DNA from: Arenimonas oryziterrae DSM 21050 = YC6267
Lineage (GTDB): Bacteria; Pseudomonadota; Gammaproteobacteria; Xanthomonadales; Xanthomonadaceae
Direction of reading: 5' to 3'
NCBI RefSeq assembly: GCF_000420545.1
Contig: NZ_ATVD01000003.1
Coordinates: 1 to 64,000, forward strand
Length of the DNA stretch: 64,000 nucleotides
In this document: positions 15,125 to 23,764 of the stretch, piece after piece
Numbering within the stretch: position 1 is the first letter of the stretch
Layout: each line of letters starts with the position of its first letter
Notes under the pieces: model-generated
Told to the model about the DNA's origin: nothing
What the model saw: only the letters and a program-made list of their open reading frames with translations
The model's database searches: none
Translations under genes and position numbers: made by a program

Positions 15125-15131
15125 TCGCCGC

Positions 15132-15785
15132 ATGACCCGCCCCCGCCCCGCTCTGCCCCGAAAACCCGGCCGCCCCCTCGCCGCCGATGCGGACCATCGC
15201 ACGCGCATTCTCGATACGACCCTCGCGCAGTTCGTCTCCGAAGGCATCGCCGCGGTCACCCTGCGCGGCATCGCCAAACAAAGCGGCGTGACCCCCGCCC
15301 TGGTCAGCTACTACTTCGGCAGCAAGGAACAACTGGTCACCACCGTGATCGAGGAGCGGGTGCTGCCGGTATTTGCCGAGGCGGTGGCGATGCTCGGCAA
15401 CGCTCCGCCTGCCGATCTGATCGCCGGCTTCGTGGCCGGGGTCGGCGCGATGGTTCAACGTCATCCCTGGCTGCCGGGACTGTGGGTTCGGGAAATCCTC
15501 ATGGAAGGCGGAACGCTGCGCGAGCTCATCATCGAGCGCATGGCGCCGCAACTTCCGCGCATGCTCGCGGCGCGGTTCACTGAACTGCAACGCACCGGCG
15601 ACCTCAATCCCGATCTCGATCCCCGCCTGCTCGTGGTGTCGCTCATGGGACTGACGCTTTTCGCCCACGCCGCCAGGCCGGTGTGGACACGGATATTCGC
15701 GGCCGACGACGTCGGTACAGAACAGATGCAACGTCACACGCTCGCCCTGCTCAGCCGGGGACTGGAACTGAAACATGAAAACTGA
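15132..15785 (+). CDS. TetR/AcrR-family transcriptional regulator
   Basis: A 217-residue regulator. The N-terminal HTH is typical: TRILDTTLAQFVSEGIAAVT, then LRGIAKQSGVTPALVSYYFG. The C-terminal ligand domain resembles the CecR (YbiH) group, which in E. coli also controls a YbhGFSR export operon. Here too it is followed directly by a HlyD-type protein, an ABC ATPase and a permease. It probably represses its own operon until a ligand binds. The ATG at 15132 is preferred over a non-consensus upstream ATG. Confidence 0.88.
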   Translation: MTRPRPALPRKPGRPLAADADHRTRILDTTLAQFVSEGIAAVTLRGIAKQSGVTPALVSYYFGSKEQLVTTVIEERVLPVFAEAVAMLGNAPPADLIAGFVAGVGAMVQRHPWLPGLWVREILMEGGTLRELIIERMAPQLPRMLAARFTELQRTGDLNPDLDPRLLVVSLMGLTLFAHAARPVWTRIFAADDVGTEQMQRHTLALLSRGLELKHEN

Positions 15786-16734
15786 TCATCGTCGGCTGCT
15801 CGCGGTCGCGCTCGCATTGTGCGTCTCCGCCTGTGGCACGAAATCCGCGCCGCCCCTGCTCGGCACGCTCGAGTGGGATCGCATCAGCCTGCCCTCGGAA
15901 GCAAGCGAGCCTGTGCAATCCCTGGCGGTGGCCGAGGGCGACGCCGTCGACGCCGGCGCGCTGCTGTTGACGCTTGATGGCCGCCGCATGGACCGACGTC
16001 TGGCGCAGGCCCAGGCCGTGGTCGCGCAGCAGCAGGCGCAGCTCGCCGAACTCACCAACGGTACACGCAGCGAACAACTCGACGCTGCGCGCGCCGCGCT
16101 GACGAGCGCAGAAGCTGGTCGCGCGGAAGCCCAGAAACAGTACGCGCGCCAGGCCGACCTCGCCGACAAACAGCTCGTCGCGCGTTCGACCCTCGATGCC
16201 GCGCGTGCCACCCGCGATCGCAGTCAGGCGCAGGTGTCCCAGGCACAAGCGCAACTGCGCGAACTAACCCACGGCGCCCGCCCCGAGCAGATCGCGCAGG
16301 CCGAGGCCGCAGTCAAATCAGCGCAGGCAGCACTGGAAGAATTGCGCCTGAGTCGGGCGCGGCTGGAAGTGCGCGCCCCGCGCGCCGGACGCGTCGACGC
16401 CCTGCCCTTCAAGGCCGGCGACCAGCCACCGCTCGGGGCGAGTGTGGTGAGTCTGCTGGTGGGCGAGGCGCCGTATGCACGCGTATTCGTTCCGGCCAGT
16501 CAGCGCGCGTCGCTGCGTCCGGGACAGAAATTTCTGGTGCGCGTCCGCGGTGTCGACGCGGAACAGCCTGCGCATCTGCGCAACATCAGCCGCGAGCCGG
16601 CATTCACGCCCTACTACGCACTAACCGGCGATGACGCCAGTCGTCTGGTCTACCGCGCCGAACTGGTGCTCGACGACGCCGCTGCGAAAAATCTGCCGGC
16701 CGGCCTGCCGCTGGAAGCCCGCATCGCCCCATGA
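15775..16734 (+). CDS. HlyD-family periplasmic adaptor lipoprotein (YbhG-like)
   Basis: A 319-residue membrane-fusion protein. The signal peptide ends in a lipobox, VSACG (Cys20). A biotinyl-lipoyl-like half (LAVAEGDAVDAGALLLTLDG) is followed by two long Gln/Ala-rich coiled-coil helices, each closing with ELT-NGTR or ELT-HGAR, and then a beta domain (LEVRAPRAGRVDALPFKAGD). It should bridge the ABC pump to an outer-membrane channel. It overlaps tetR by 11 bp and the ATPase gene by ATGA. Confidence 0.9.
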   Translation: MKTDHRRLLAVALALCVSACGTKSAPPLLGTLEWDRISLPSEASEPVQSLAVAEGDAVDAGALLLTLDGRRMDRRLAQAQAVVAQQQAQLAELTNGTRSEQLDAARAALTSAEAGRAEAQKQYARQADLADKQLVARSTLDAARATRDRSQAQVSQAQAQLRELTHGARPEQIAQAEAAVKSAQAALEELRLSRARLEVRAPRAGRVDALPFKAGDQPPLGASVVSLLVGEAPYARVFVPASQRASLRPGQKFLVRVRGVDAEQPAHLRNISREPAFTPYYALTGDDASRLVYRAELVLDDAAAKNLPAGLPLEARIAP

Positions 16735-17681
16735 ACACGCCCGCCACCGGCAATGGCGGGCCGGTCATCCGAGCCCGCGGCCTGACCAAACGTTTCGGCG
16801 AACTCACCGCCGTCGATCACGTCGACCTCGCGATCGCGCGCGGTCAGGTCTACGGTTTTCTGGGCCCCAATGGCTCGGGGAAGTCGACCACCTTGCGCAT
16901 GCTGTGCGGCTTGCTTACGCCGACCAGCGGCGAAGTCGAAGTCCTCGGCCTGCGCATTCCCGAGCAGGCCGAGGCGCTGAAGCGGCGCATCGGCTACATG
17001 ACGCAGAAGTTTTCGCTGTACGAAGATCTGACGGTGCTGGAGAACCTGCAATTCCTCGCCGCCGTGCACGACTTGCCGCGCGCGTTGGCCAAGCAGCGCG
17101 TCGACGAAATGATCGAGCGCTATCACTTCGGCGATCGCCGTCAGCAACTGGCTGGCACGATGTCCGGTGGCCAGAAGCAACGCCTGGCACTCGCGGGCTC
17201 GGTGCTGCACGAACCGGAACTGTTGCTGCTCGACGAACCTACGAGCGCGGTCGATCCGGAGTCGCGTCGCGATTTCTGGGCGAATCTGTTCGAACTCGCC
17301 GACGCCGGCACTACCTTGCTGGTGTCCACGCACTACATGGACGAAGCCGAGCGCTGTCACCGCCTGGCCATCCTGGAAAGCGGACGGCTGGTCGCCGATG
17401 ACACGCCGCAAGCGCTGTGCGCGGCGCTGCCTGGGCGCGTGTGGCGCATCCGCGTGACGCAGACGCGCGTTGCCGAAGCCGTCCTGCGCGGGCATCCCGG
17501 CGTGCTCGGCGTTGCGCAGATCGGCACGGATCTGCGCGTGCTCGCCGACAACGCGATCGACGAAGCCACCCTGCGCCGGCTGATCCCGAATACGGAGCAG
17601 GTCGTGATCGACACCGTGACGCCGAATCTCGAGGATGTTTTCGTCGCCGCCACGCGTCTGAGCCGAGCGGAGGCTGCATGA
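16731..17681 (+). CDS. ABC transporter ATP-binding protein (YbhF-like)
   Basis: A 316-residue ATPase with Walker A GPNGSGKST, Q-loop MTQKFSLYEDLT, signature MSGGQKQRLALA and Walker B LLLLDEPTSAVDPESR. The order fits drug or antibiotic exporters of the DrrA/YbhF type; unlike E. coli YbhF it has one, not two, nucleotide-binding domains. It overlaps both neighbours by four bases and should work as a homodimer with the permease encoded next. Confidence 0.93.
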   Translation: MNTPATGNGGPVIRARGLTKRFGELTAVDHVDLAIARGQVYGFLGPNGSGKSTTLRMLCGLLTPTSGEVEVLGLRIPEQAEALKRRIGYMTQKFSLYEDLTVLENLQFLAAVHDLPRALAKQRVDEMIERYHFGDRRQQLAGTMSGGQKQRLALAGSVLHEPELLLLDEPTSAVDPESRRDFWANLFELADAGTTLLVSTHYMDEAERCHRLAILESGRLVADDTPQALCAALPGRVWRIRVTQTRVAEAVLRGHPGVLGVAQIGTDLRVLADNAIDEATLRRLIPNTEQVVIDTVTPNLEDVFVAATRLSRAEAA

Positions 17682-18760
17682 ATTTCACGCGCCTGTTCGC
17701 CATCGTCGTCAAGGAACTGCGACAACTGCGTCGCGACCGCCTGACGTTCGGCATGATCCTCGGCATCCCGACGCTGCAATTGCTGCTGTTCGGGTTCGCG
17801 ATCAATCTCGATATCCGCCATATCGACGCGGCCGTCGTGGACCAGTCCAATACCGTGCGCTCGCGCGAGGTGTTGGCGGACCTGGAAGCGACTGGCGTCA
17901 TCAACCTCCGCCGCCAGGTACAGACGCCCGACGAGTTGCAGACGCTCATGCGACAAGGGCGCATCAGCATCGGCATCGTCTTACCGGCGGATTTCGAGCG
18001 CCGCCTGGAAACGCAGGACCGTCCGGCACTGCAGGTCATGGTCGACGGTTCCGACCAGACCGTACAGGCGGCCGCGCGGCAACTCGCCGTGCTGCCCCTG
18101 CCCGGAATCCGGCCGGCGTATCAGGGCGTCGAGGTCGTCAACTTCTACAACCCCGAGCGACGCGCCCCGGTGAATACGGTGCCGGGATTGATCGGCGTAA
18201 TCCTGACGATGACCCTGGTCATGTTCACCGGCATGGCTTTGGTGCGCGAACGCGAACGCGGCAATCTGGAAATGCTGATCGCCACGCCGGTCTCGCCCTG
18301 GGAGCTGACGATCGGCAAGGTCTTGCCGTTCGTCGGTATTGGCCTGGTGCAGGTAACGGTCGTGCTGTTGCTGGGAAAGCTCGTGTTCGCGGTACCCATT
18401 CGTGGCAGCCTGCTGGAAGTGTACGTCGCTGCCCTGCTGTTCATCGTCGCAAACCTGTCGCTCGGCGTGTTCATCTCGACCCTGGCCAAAAGCCAGTTCC
18501 AGGCGATGCAGATGGCGTTTTTCACTCTGTTGCCGCAGATCCTGCTGTCGGGCTTCATGTTTCCGTATGCCGGCATGCCGCGCGCGGCGCAGTGGCTGTC
18601 GGAAATCCTGCCGATGACGCATTTTATCCGGCTGATCCGCGGCATTATGTTGCGCGACGCCGATCTGCTCGATCTTCCGACCGACCTGGGTGCACTGGCG
18701 CTGATCGCGACCGTGCTGCTGGTGGCTTCGACGCGACGGATCAGCAAACGGCTCGACTGA
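17678..18760 (+). CDS. ABC-2 type transporter permease (YbhS/YbhR-like)
   Basis: A 360-residue permease. An N-terminal helix (LTFGMILGIPTLQLLLFGFA) is followed by a large periplasmic loop and then five C-terminal membrane segments, with the ABC-2 motif RERERGNLEMLIATPVSPWE. E. coli has two permeases (YbhS, YbhR) in the matching operon; here only one is encoded, so a homodimer is likely. It starts by ATGA overlap with the ATPase gene and ends the operon. Confidence 0.92.
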   Translation: MNFTRLFAIVVKELRQLRRDRLTFGMILGIPTLQLLLFGFAINLDIRHIDAAVVDQSNTVRSREVLADLEATGVINLRRQVQTPDELQTLMRQGRISIGIVLPADFERRLETQDRPALQVMVDGSDQTVQAAARQLAVLPLPGIRPAYQGVEVVNFYNPERRAPVNTVPGLIGVILTMTLVMFTGMALVRERERGNLEMLIATPVSPWELTIGKVLPFVGIGLVQVTVVLLLGKLVFAVPIRGSLLEVYVAALLFIVANLSLGVFISTLAKSQFQAMQMAFFTLLPQILLSGFMFPYAGMPRAAQWLSEILPMTHFIRLIRGIMLRDADLLDLPTDLGALALIATVLLVASTRRISKRLD

Positions 18761-18776
18761 GATCGACCAACCGCCG

Positions 18777-19190
18777 TCAGGCCTGGCTCAAATGCGCGAG
18801 AGCCGCGGCATTTTCTTCCCAGTTGCGTCCGTCGAATGGCTCGACGGTGATCGCCGAAGTGACATCTTCATCGAGACAGCGTGCGTTGACATCAACGCCA
18901 TCGGGATTGCTACGCGGGATGTAGAAACTCTTGATACCGCAGACACGACAGAACCGGTGTTTGGCGACGCCGGTGTTAAAGGTGTACTCGACGAGATATT
19001 CCTGTCCGGACAGCAGACGAAACTGGGCGGCCGGCACGATCAGATGCCAGAACCCGCTCATCCGGCACAGCGAGCAATTGCACTCCTGCACGACGAGCGT
19101 GGAATCGGCATCGACCTCGAAGCGGACGCGCCCGCAATGGCAGCCCCCGCGATAGGTGACTTTGTCCTGGTTGGAAAGATCGCTGGCCAT
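18777..19190 (-). CDS. GFA/CENP-V-family zinc protein
   Basis: A 137-residue protein of the glutathione-dependent formaldehyde-activating fold. Zinc ligands are visible as GGCHCGRVRFE, then CNCSLC and FCRVCG. Members bind zinc and often act on glutathione adducts, but most are not biochemically defined. The ATG at 19190 lies 16 residues before the first ligand; no strong ribosome-binding site is seen. It is convergent with the export operon. Confidence 0.85.
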   Translation of the reverse strand: MASDLSNQDKVTYRGGCHCGRVRFEVDADSTLVVQECNCSLCRMSGFWHLIVPAAQFRLLSGQEYLVEYTFNTGVAKHRFCRVCGIKSFYIPRSNPDGVDVNARCLDEDVTSAITVEPFDGRNWEENAAALAHLSQA

Positions 19191-19240
19191 GCGCGTACCG
19201 TCGAAGCTGCCTGAGGTATCGAGCTTAGCCGCGAACCGGA

Positions 19241-19717
19241 TCAGGGCGCCATGCGCTGCAAACGCAAGGCTTCGCCATGGGCCTGCGGATGACCCTCGGT
19301 GTCGAGCAGCTCCAGCGAGCCGTCGTCGTGCAGCCAAAACGACTGGGCTCTGCCACGCGGGTCCAGCACGATGACCTCGGCGGAGGCGCCGTCAATCGCG
19401 ACTGTCCGTTCCAGCCAGTCACCGGTCTGATCGAACGCATTCACTCCGCGCCCGCCAAGGTAAACCTCATGTAGGGCATAAGTGCGTCGACCCGCGGCCT
19501 GCCGCAATTGCAGGCGCGTGTCGATGCCCAGGCAATCACTGCAAGGCAGGACGCCCTGCCAAAGTCGCTCGCTGTCCTCGCCCGCTACGACCTCAGCCGG
19601 TGGTGGGGAGGTTGCCGCAGGCGTCTCGCCGCCCGCGTCTTGCGCAGAACGTTGGCAGCCCGCCAGAACCAGCAGCGGGACCAGCAGGACAACCAGCAGG
19701 GCGAAACGCTTCGGCAT
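19241..19717 (-). CDS. NlpE-like lipoprotein
   Basis: A 158-residue lipoprotein with the signal peptide ending in LVLAGCQ and the NlpE N-terminal motif LPCSDCLGIDTRLQL. NlpE senses lipoprotein trafficking and adhesion, signalling to the Cpx system in E. coli, and its CxxC can bind copper or form a redox-sensitive disulfide. The C-terminal OB-fold of full NlpE is absent, as in many short relatives. GAGGAG lies eight bases before the ATG. Confidence 0.85.
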   Translation of the reverse strand: MPKRFALLVVLLVPLLVLAGCQRSAQDAGGETPAATSPPPAEVVAGEDSERLWQGVLPCSDCLGIDTRLQLRQAAGRRTYALHEVYLGGRGVNAFDQTGDWLERTVAIDGASAEVIVLDPRGRAQSFWLHDDGSLELLDTEGHPQAHGEALRLQRMAP

Positions 19718-19839
19718 GACTCGACTCCTCGCGCATTGTCGGCATCGTACCGCCGAAACCGTGATGCGCTTCAAGCGCCGGATCAACCCCGCCGCCCGAG
19801 GGCAGACGTTCATGCGTTTGCCCAACCCGGAGGTGTCCC

Positions 19840-20484
19840 ATGGTCCACGCCCACTCCCGCTTTCCCGCCCTGGCCTTGGATGGCAAGCGCATCGCTGCGA
19901 ACAGCTTCGTCATTGCGTTGCATGCGGGCGCCCTGATGCTCCTGCTCGCTCCGATGCAATCCCCCGCGCCTGCCGTCGAGGACGACATCACGACGGAGGT
20001 TTCGTGGATCGAAGCGCTGCCTCCGCCTCCGCCTCCGCCGCCTCCGCCCGTCCAGACGGTGCGGCCGCAAACCGTTCCGCACCCCACCGCAGTCACGCGA
20101 ACCACGCCGGTCGAGCCCACCGCGCAGATCACCTACGAGGACGGTACCGAAGTCTTCGTGCCCGACACCGGCGAGGCGGACACGAGCTTCGATCCTGGCC
20201 CGCCGACGCTCGCCGCCTTGACGGCCGATCGCGCGCCGCCGCCGCCCTATCCGGCGATGGCACAACGACGCGGCATCACCGGGACGGTCGTGTTGCTGAT
20301 CCTCGTCGGCCCGGACGGCAGCCCGATCGACGTCGCGATCGAGCAAAGCAGCGGTTCGAAACTGCTCGACGAAGCCGCGCAGAAATTCGTGAAGGCGCGC
20401 TGGCACTTCAATCCGGCCTTGCAGGGCGGTGTCGCGATCAGCGCCTACGCCCGGGTGCCGATCAACTACACGATGGACCGCTGA
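19840..20484 (+). CDS. TonB-family energy-transducer protein
   Basis: A 214-residue protein with a cytoplasmic start, one membrane helix (about 20-37, FVIALHAGALMLLLAPM), a run of ten prolines (about 61-70) and a TonB C-terminal domain (YPAMAQRRGITGTVVLLILV through WHFNPA). It would couple the proton motive force to an outer-membrane receptor. No ExbB/ExbD or receptor is adjacent. A GGAGG site precedes the ATG. Confidence 0.88.
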   Translation: MVHAHSRFPALALDGKRIAANSFVIALHAGALMLLLAPMQSPAPAVEDDITTEVSWIEALPPPPPPPPPPVQTVRPQTVPHPTAVTRTTPVEPTAQITYEDGTEVFVPDTGEADTSFDPGPPTLAALTADRAPPPPYPAMAQRRGITGTVVLLILVGPDGSPIDVAIEQSSGSKLLDEAAQKFVKARWHFNPALQGGVAISAYARVPINYTMDR

Positions 20485-20603
20485 CCACGGCGGCGGCGCC
20501 GGGACGGACTCGTTTCCGTCCCAGTGCCGCCTCGTCGCGAGGAAACTCGCCGCTTCACGTAGCTGAGGGATAGGATGAGGGCCAGACCACCCGGAGAAAC
20601 GCC

Positions 20604-21335
20604 ATGCGCCTGGCTCCCGTCGCCCTCGCCGCCACCGTCGTGCTCTTGCTGGGCACCGCCACCGCATCCGCCGATTCGTGGAAGGACAAACTCCGACAGG
20701 CCGTCGCCCAACCCGGCACCGCCAACGGCGTCAGCCAGAACGAAGCCGCGGGCGGCATCAAGGAAGCCCTGGCGCAAGGCGTCAAACGCGCCATCACCCA
20801 ACTCGGACGCAGGGACGGCTTTCAGGGCGATCCCCTTGTCCGCATCCTGGTCCCGGAAAAAATCCGCGGACTCACCGACACCGCGCGCCGCCTCGGGGCG
20901 GGTCGCAAAGTCGACGAATTCGAGTTGTCGATGAACCGCGCCGCCGAACAGGCGATCCCGGTCGCCGCCGACATCTTCTCCGATGCCGTGCGGCAGATGA
21001 CCGTGCAGGATGCGCTCAACATCGTCCGCGGCGCCGATGACGCCGGCACCCAATATTTCCGCCGCGTCACCGAGAACAGCCTGCGCGCGAAATTCCAGCC
21101 CATCGTCGCGCGCGCGACCGCGCAGACCGGCGTCACCCAGCGCTACAAGTCGATCGTCGGAAAAAACCAGAACGTGACCCAATTGCTCGGCGGCGGCCAG
21201 AGCCTCGATCTCGACAGTTACGTCACCACCAAGGCGATGGACGGCCTGTACTTCTACGTCGCCCAGCAGGAGAAGGAGATCCGCCGCGATCCGCTCAAGC
21301 GCACCACGGCCCTGCTGAAGAAAGTCTTCGGCTAG
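20604..21335 (+). CDS. DUF4197 family exported protein
   Basis: A 243-residue protein with a clear signal peptide (ending ASADS) and the DUF4197 pattern: LGRRDGFQGDPLVRILVPE, SMNRAAEQAIP, YFRRVTENSLR and the closing KRTTALLKKVFG. The family is periplasmic or envelope-bound in proteobacteria and of unknown function. CGGAGAA precedes the start. It is monocistronic. Confidence 0.88.
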   Translation: MRLAPVALAATVVLLLGTATASADSWKDKLRQAVAQPGTANGVSQNEAAGGIKEALAQGVKRAITQLGRRDGFQGDPLVRILVPEKIRGLTDTARRLGAGRKVDEFELSMNRAAEQAIPVAADIFSDAVRQMTVQDALNIVRGADDAGTQYFRRVTENSLRAKFQPIVARATAQTGVTQRYKSIVGKNQNVTQLLGGGQSLDLDSYVTTKAMDGLYFYVAQQEKEIRRDPLKRTTALLKKVFG

Positions 21336-21339
21336 GCGA

Positions 21340-21573
21340 CTAGCTCCAGAGCGGACGCAACATCAGAAACACCGCCAGCGCACCCGCCAGCGCGCTGGCG
21401 ATCGCCGCCGCGAACGAGCCCAGGTAGAGCGCCTTGCCCATGAAGCGCTGTCGCGGCGTGAACGAATGGTAGTTGGCGCCATACGCCGACAGGGATGACA
21501 GGCTCAGCATCACGAAGAAGGCGCAGGACATCGCCATCACCGCCGCCACGATCAACCAGATCCACCACGTCAT
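21340..21573 (-). CDS. Small two-helix membrane protein (77 aa)
   Basis: Two hydrophobic segments are visible, residues 2-25 (TWWIWLIVAAVMAMSCAFFV) and about 47-72, separated by a basic loop (TPRQRF). No family is recognised. It lies downstream of the DUF1453-like gene on the same strand with a 54-bp gap, so the two may be cotranscribed. Confidence 0.65.
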   Translation of the reverse strand: MTWWIWLIVAAVMAMSCAFFVMLSLSSLSAYGANYHSFTPRQRFMGKALYLGSFAAAIASALAGALAVFLMLRPLWS

Positions 21574-21627
21574 CGTTCGTTCTCTCGTTGTTGGCACCGG
21601 GCCCGTCGCAGACCGGAGCGCGTCGAC

Positions 21628-22152
21628 TCAGGGCAGGAACACCGCATCGTTCGCGGCCGAGGCAGCGTTCGTCGCGCGCGCACGGCGCAGCACGCCGATG
21701 TTGAAAGTCAGGTAGTAGCCGATCAAGGCTGCCGCGAGGGTCAAGGTCAGGGGCGAAAACGACGCCGCCGGATCGCCGCCGAACGAGATCAGCGAACCGA
21801 CCTGCAGGAACCGATACGCCAGCCGGCCTAAGAGCACGGCGCTCAGGGCCATGCCCATCACGGGGTTGGGTGTGTAGAAGAACACGCCGCCCTCTGCGCG
21901 GAAGGTCGCCAGGCGCAGCCCCCAGACCGCCAGGCCTGCCCCCGCAGCCAATCCCGCGAGCGCGCCCAAGCCCAGCACCGGCTTGACCAGGCCCGTGGTC
22001 AGCAACAGCAGGGCGACGGCCGCCAGCATCACGATCCGGAAGATCATCCAGGCCGGCCGGACGCGCTGCCTGCCGAAGTTCCGCCGGAAACGCCGATACA
22101 GACTGAAAGCGAGCAAGGGACCCACGACGAAAGGCAGATAGTGCGCAGCCAT
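21628..22152 (-). CDS. CcdC-like (DUF1453) integral membrane protein
   Basis: A 174-residue protein with about five membrane helices and basic loops (YRRFRRNFGRQRVRP). The layout and the motif FRAEGGVFFYTPNPVMGMAL resemble DUF1453/CcdC-like proteins of proteobacteria. Function is unknown. It is divergent from the glutaredoxin fusion, with a TAAAAT-like -10 box for the latter in the shared gap. Confidence 0.65.
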   Translation of the reverse strand: MAAHYLPFVVGPLLAFSLYRRFRRNFGRQRVRPAWMIFRIVMLAAVALLLLTTGLVKPVLGLGALAGLAAGAGLAVWGLRLATFRAEGGVFFYTPNPVMGMALSAVLLGRLAYRFLQVGSLISFGGDPAASFSPLTLTLAAALIGYYLTFNIGVLRRARATNAASAANDAVFLP

Positions 22153-22296
22153 GCAGGCGATTCCGGACAGACGAAGCCGCGATTATGGCCTGCGAAACGA
22201 CGCCTGCGCAGGGCCCAATCCCGGTTCGTGCGGGCCGTTCCATTCACGTCGCCGTTCGTCGTGCAGGTAAAATATCGCTTTCCCCCGGAGCCGCCC

Positions 22297-23226
22297 ATGT
22301 CCCTGACCCCCGAACTCAAGGCCCGCATCGAAAGCACGCTGCAGGCAAACCGCGTGGTGCTCTTCATGAAGGGCGACCCGGCTTCGCCGCGTTGCGGTTT
22401 TTCGGCCAAGGCGGTGGGCATCCTCAACGACCTGCTGCCGGACTACGGCAGCGTGGACGTCCTGGCCGATCCGGAGATCCGCGAAGGCATCAAGGAATTC
22501 GGTCAATGGCCGACGATTCCGCAGCTCTATGTCGACGGCGAGCTCGTCGGGGGCAGCGACATCATCGAACAGATGCTCAACTCCGGCGAGCTGCACGAGG
22601 TGCTCGGTGTGGCGCCGCCGGATCGCCGCGTCCCCGAGGTGCACATCAGCGCCGCCGCCGCCGAGGCCATCGGCCGGGCGATGGCCAATGCCGAAGCCGG
22701 CATCGGTCTGCACCTTTCGGTCGACCCGCGCTTCAACGCGCAGTTCCAGCTCAAGCCGGTGACCGGCCAGGAGATCGTCGCCGAGGCCGCCGGCCTGCGT
22801 CTGCATTTCGATCTGGCCAGCGCGCCGCGCGCCAACGGCATCCGCATCGACTGGATCGACGACGCCCGTGGTGCCGGCCTGGCGGTCGACAACCCCAATG
22901 CGCCGCCGGCCGTGAAGACGCTGTCCGTGCAGGATCTTCACGACCGCATCATCGCCGGCAGCGTCGATGTGGTCGACGTGCGGCCAGCTGACGCCCGCGC
23001 GCTGGCACCCTTTCCGTATCCGCACGAAGTGCTCGACGAGGACAATCACGCCCGGCTCGCTGCCCTGCCCAAGGACCTGCCCCTGGCCTTCCTGTGCCAT
23101 CACGGCAACTCCAGCCGCCAGGCCGCCGAGCACTTCCGTGGCCTGGGCTTTCACGACCTCTACAACGTCGAGGGCGGCATCGACGCGTGGTCGGCGCAGA
23201 TCGACCCGAAGGTGCCGCGCTACTGA
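22297..23226 (+). CDS. grxD: Monothiol glutaredoxin fused to degenerate IscA-like and rhodanese domains
   Basis: A 309-residue three-part protein. Residues 1-105 are a Grx4-type monothiol glutaredoxin with CGFS (Cys33), which carries or hands over 2Fe-2S clusters. Residues about 112-203 look like an A-type carrier fold (VHISAAAAEAIGRAMA) but lack its three cluster cysteines. Residues about 208-305 are a rhodanese domain with active-site Cys267 (LCHHGNSS). The start at 22297 has GGAG upstream. The order suggests coupling of cluster and sulfur transfer; this is inference. Similar fusions are known in this order of bacteria. Confidence 0.88.
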   Translation: MSLTPELKARIESTLQANRVVLFMKGDPASPRCGFSAKAVGILNDLLPDYGSVDVLADPEIREGIKEFGQWPTIPQLYVDGELVGGSDIIEQMLNSGELHEVLGVAPPDRRVPEVHISAAAAEAIGRAMANAEAGIGLHLSVDPRFNAQFQLKPVTGQEIVAEAAGLRLHFDLASAPRANGIRIDWIDDARGAGLAVDNPNAPPAVKTLSVQDLHDRIIAGSVDVVDVRPADARALAPFPYPHEVLDEDNHARLAALPKDLPLAFLCHHGNSSRQAAEHFRGLGFHDLYNVEGGIDAWSAQIDPKVPRY

Positions 23227-23372
23227 GCGGGTCCCGCAATCGCAGGTGAACACCGCTTTCGCCAACCGTGACGACTGGCAGGCTTACGGTTAGAGTAAAG
23301 ACGCTAGCTTTCTGTCAGACGGCAACCCGGCGTCCGGCAGCTCCGCTCCGCAATGGTCTCGAGGGGTCCACG

Positions 23373-23696
23373 ATGAGAACAGTTCTGTTGTTGGCGATCT
23401 GCATCGGCCTGGCTGGCTGCGGCGGCAGTGCGGGCGGTGGCAGCAAGGGTGACCTCGCCGCCAAGTCCTGCGACGTCTATGCCAAAGGCCAGCTCGGGGA
23501 CAAACCCTATCAGCTCGATCTGGCCGCGCTGGCGACGAGCATGAAGGACCAGGGCGACGGGTCGATGCTGCTCACTGCGCCGATCGTCATCGAACCCGGC
23601 CTCACCGCCGAGAGCAAGCAATCGCTCGAATGCCAGGTACGCTTCACCGAAGGCAAGGAATTGCCGGACGTGATCAAGATGCAATTCATCTGGTAA
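23373..23696 (+). CDS. Small lipoprotein of unknown function
   Basis: A 107-residue protein with a lipoprotein signal (LAICIGLAGCGG, Cys16 or so), a Gly/Ser linker and a beta-rich domain with two cysteines. No family is recognised. A good intrinsic terminator follows at once, so it is monocistronic. Confidence 0.7.
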   Translation: MRTVLLLAICIGLAGCGGSAGGGSKGDLAAKSCDVYAKGQLGDKPYQLDLAALATSMKDQGDGSMLLTAPIVIEPGLTAESKQSLECQVRFTEGKELPDVIKMQFIW

Positions 23697-23699
23697 AGA

Positions 23700-23725
23700 A
23701 ACCCGGCGCAGGCCGGGTTCTTTTT
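23700..23725 (+). terminator. Intrinsic terminator
   Basis: AACCCGGC (23700-23707) pairs with GCCGGGTT (23712-23719) around GCAG, followed by CTTTTTC. It ends the lipoprotein transcript. Confidence 0.9.
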
Positions 23726-23764
23726 CTCGGCGGCCGCAATCGCCCGCCGTGCACAAAGCGCTGA

